Origin: CAWDYA01 sp963806495
GTDB lineage: Bacteria; Acidobacteriota; Polarisedimenticolia; JACPZX01; DASXTC01
DNA: 64,000 nucleotides
NCBI GenBank assembly: GCA_963806495.1
Contig: CAWDYA010000002.1
Location: forward strand, 124,001 to 188,000
Direction: 5' to 3'
Position 1 is the first letter of the stretch; each line of letters starts with the position of its first letter. A model generated the notes under the pieces. It ran no database searches. It saw only the letters and a list, made by a program, of their open reading frames with translations, and was not told the origin of the DNA. The position numbers and the translations under genes are program-made. Positions 62,980 through 64,000 of the stretch are shown here, piece by piece.

Positions 62980-64000
62980 CTACATCCGCGGCGGGATATC
63001 GATTCCCATGAGGTCGAGGGCGATCGTCTGGTACTCGATGAACAGCCAGGTCAGGACCGTGCGGGCGGCCTTGAGATTCGGATCGGCCTCGTTCATCACG
63101 GGGAACTGGTGGTAGAAGTGGTTGAACTTCTGCGCGAGCGAGAAGGCATAGTGCGACACTGCGGACGGCTCGAGCGATCGGATCGCCTGGCTCACCTCGG
63201 CGTCGAACCGGGACAAAAGGCTCAACAGCTCCCAGTGGTCGTCTATGGGTCCCGACTCCAGGAACGAGAAGTCCACGCTCGACGCGATCTCCTGGATGCG
63301 TGATGGGTCGAAGCCCTCGCGGGATGTCATCTTGTTGAAGATGTTGCGCGCCCGAACCACGGAGTAGAGCAGGTAAGGGCCCGTCTCCCCCTCGAAGCTG
63401 AGCACCTCGTCGAGGTCGAACGCGATTACCTTGTTGCGGGTGTACTTGATCATGAAATAGCGGAGCGCGCCGATGGCCACCTTGCTCGCGATCTCATCGG
63501 TGTCGACTCCGGGTTCGGGGCCACGCTTGCTCACTTCGCGACGGGCCGCCTCGATCAGCGCGTCGATCAGGTCATCGGCCTTCACGCCGTAGCCGCGTCT
63601 GCCCGACATCTCGATGTGGGAGCGCCCTTCCTCCTCGGCCGAGACAGGCAGGCCGAGCGCCTTCGCGCAGGCGGGCGAGAGGGCCACCATTTCGTAGTCG
63701 AAGTGGTGCGAGCGGGCCGCGGCTTCCTCGTGCCCGAGCGCCCGAAGCCCCTGCTGGACCACCCGCTGCAGATAGGATTGGCGGACATCGATCACGTTGT
63801 AGACGCGTTCCGCGCCGCCGAACGCCGGGTGATTCTCGACGCCACCCTCGATGCACGTGGTCCACGGTCCACCGTCCTCGAAGGGGCGGTACTGGAAGTC
63901 GGAGCCGAGCAGGCCGAACTTCCAGAGCTGATATGCGATGTCCTTGCCCACATAGGTCACGGTCCCGTTGGAGCGTACGATGATCTTCGCCTCCTCCGGT
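62980..64000 (-). CDS. argS: Arginyl-tRNA synthetase (5' part beyond window)
   Basis: This is the C-terminal part of ArgS, the class I synthetase that charges tRNA-Arg. The frame is open through the window edge, where it reads KIIVRSNGTVTYVGKDIAYQLWK. It continues with NVIDVRQSYLQRVVQQGL, the KMSK-region equivalent IEMSGRRGYGVKADDLIDAL and the anticodon-binding helical domain (YLLYSVVRARNIFNK, HYAFSLAQKFNHFYHQFPV). The stop is at 62980. The 83 bp to the GGDEF gene contain no clear terminator. Confidence 0.95.
   Translation of the reverse strand, partial: PEEAKIIVRSNGTVTYVGKDIAYQLWKFGLLGSDFQYRPFEDGGPWTTCIEGGVENHPAFGGAERVYNVIDVRQSYLQRVVQQGLRALGHEEAAARSHHFDYEMVALSPACAKALGLPVSAEEEGRSHIEMSGRRGYGVKADDLIDALIEAARREVSKRGPEPGVDTDEIASKVAIGALRYFMIKYTRNKVIAFDLDEVLSFEGETGPYLLYSVVRARNIFNKMTSREGFDPSRIQEIASSVDFSFLESGPIDDHWELLSLLSRFDAEVSQAIRSLEPSAVSHYAFSLAQKFNHFYHQFPVMNEADPNLKAARTVLTWLFIEYQTIALDLMGIDIPPRM

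Overview
The window is GC-rich bacterial chromosome, densely packed with housekeeping genes. The outer-membrane and lipid A genes (bamA, skp, lpxD, fabZ, lpxA, a LolCDE-type exporter, a TonB-like protein) show a diderm cell. The 16S sequence, the CRTAC1/FG-GAP plus TPR pair, the large AlkP-TPR protein and the SpoIVB-S55 protein together suggest Acidobacteriota (perhaps Holophagae or Thermoanaerobaculia). That placement is an inference from family content, not a computed phylogeny. I saw no transposase, integrase, phage gene, plasmid function or CRISPR array.

Layout. 1-2.6 kb (minus): 5' part of the serine kinase gene prkA, then an ECF sigma factor with its zinc-finger anti-sigma factor. 2.8-21.9 kb (plus): a diguanylate cyclase with a PilZ domain, tsaB-rimI, a DUF465 protein, psd-pssA, an Asd-like USG-1 homologue, a LolC/E permease with its LolD ATPase, clpC, then the envelope block bamA-skp-lpxD-fabZ-lpxA-Gfo/Idh oxidoreductase, a serine beta-lactamase-fold hydrolase and a TonB-like protein. 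21.9-27.4 kb: an ECF-type S-component, a flavin reductase, rsmD, a CpoB-like TPR lipoprotein, a LysM protein, AMMECR1 and a Fis-like regulator. 27.4-36.3 kb (minus): the translation operon rimP-nusA-infB-ylxP-rbfA-truB-rpsO-pnp. 36.4-39.3 kb (minus): a TPR gene followed by a CRTAC1 gene. 39.4-46.5 kb (plus): a complete rRNA operon. 46.7-54 kb (plus): yebC-ruvC-(AlkP/TPR)-ruvA-ruvB, then bioY-larE. 54-64 kb (minus): Opp/Dpp-type permeases and binding protein, a beta-propeller secretory protein, an S55 protein, a second diguanylate cyclase and the C-terminal part of argS.

The most unusual feature is the rRNA operon: a complete outer-membrane beta-barrel gene with a signal peptide (44979-46307) lies between 23S and 5S rRNA. 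It sits outside the pre-23S processing stem, and I found no clear promoter or terminator separating it from the rRNA genes. The only obvious intrinsic terminator follows 5S.

A second pattern is that nine otherwise well-conserved genes (lolC/E, lpxD, the Gfo/Idh gene, rbfA, nusA, the CRTAC1 gene, yebC, the AlkP/TPR gene, oppC) each carry exactly one frame break. Eight fit one extra base in a homopolymer run and one fits a missing base. Several of these genes are normally essential, so indel errors in the assembly are more likely than real decay. I annotate each as one interrupted gene. Many TTGACA/TATAAT-like promoters with 16-18 bp spacing can be read directly and are listed; none has been tested.
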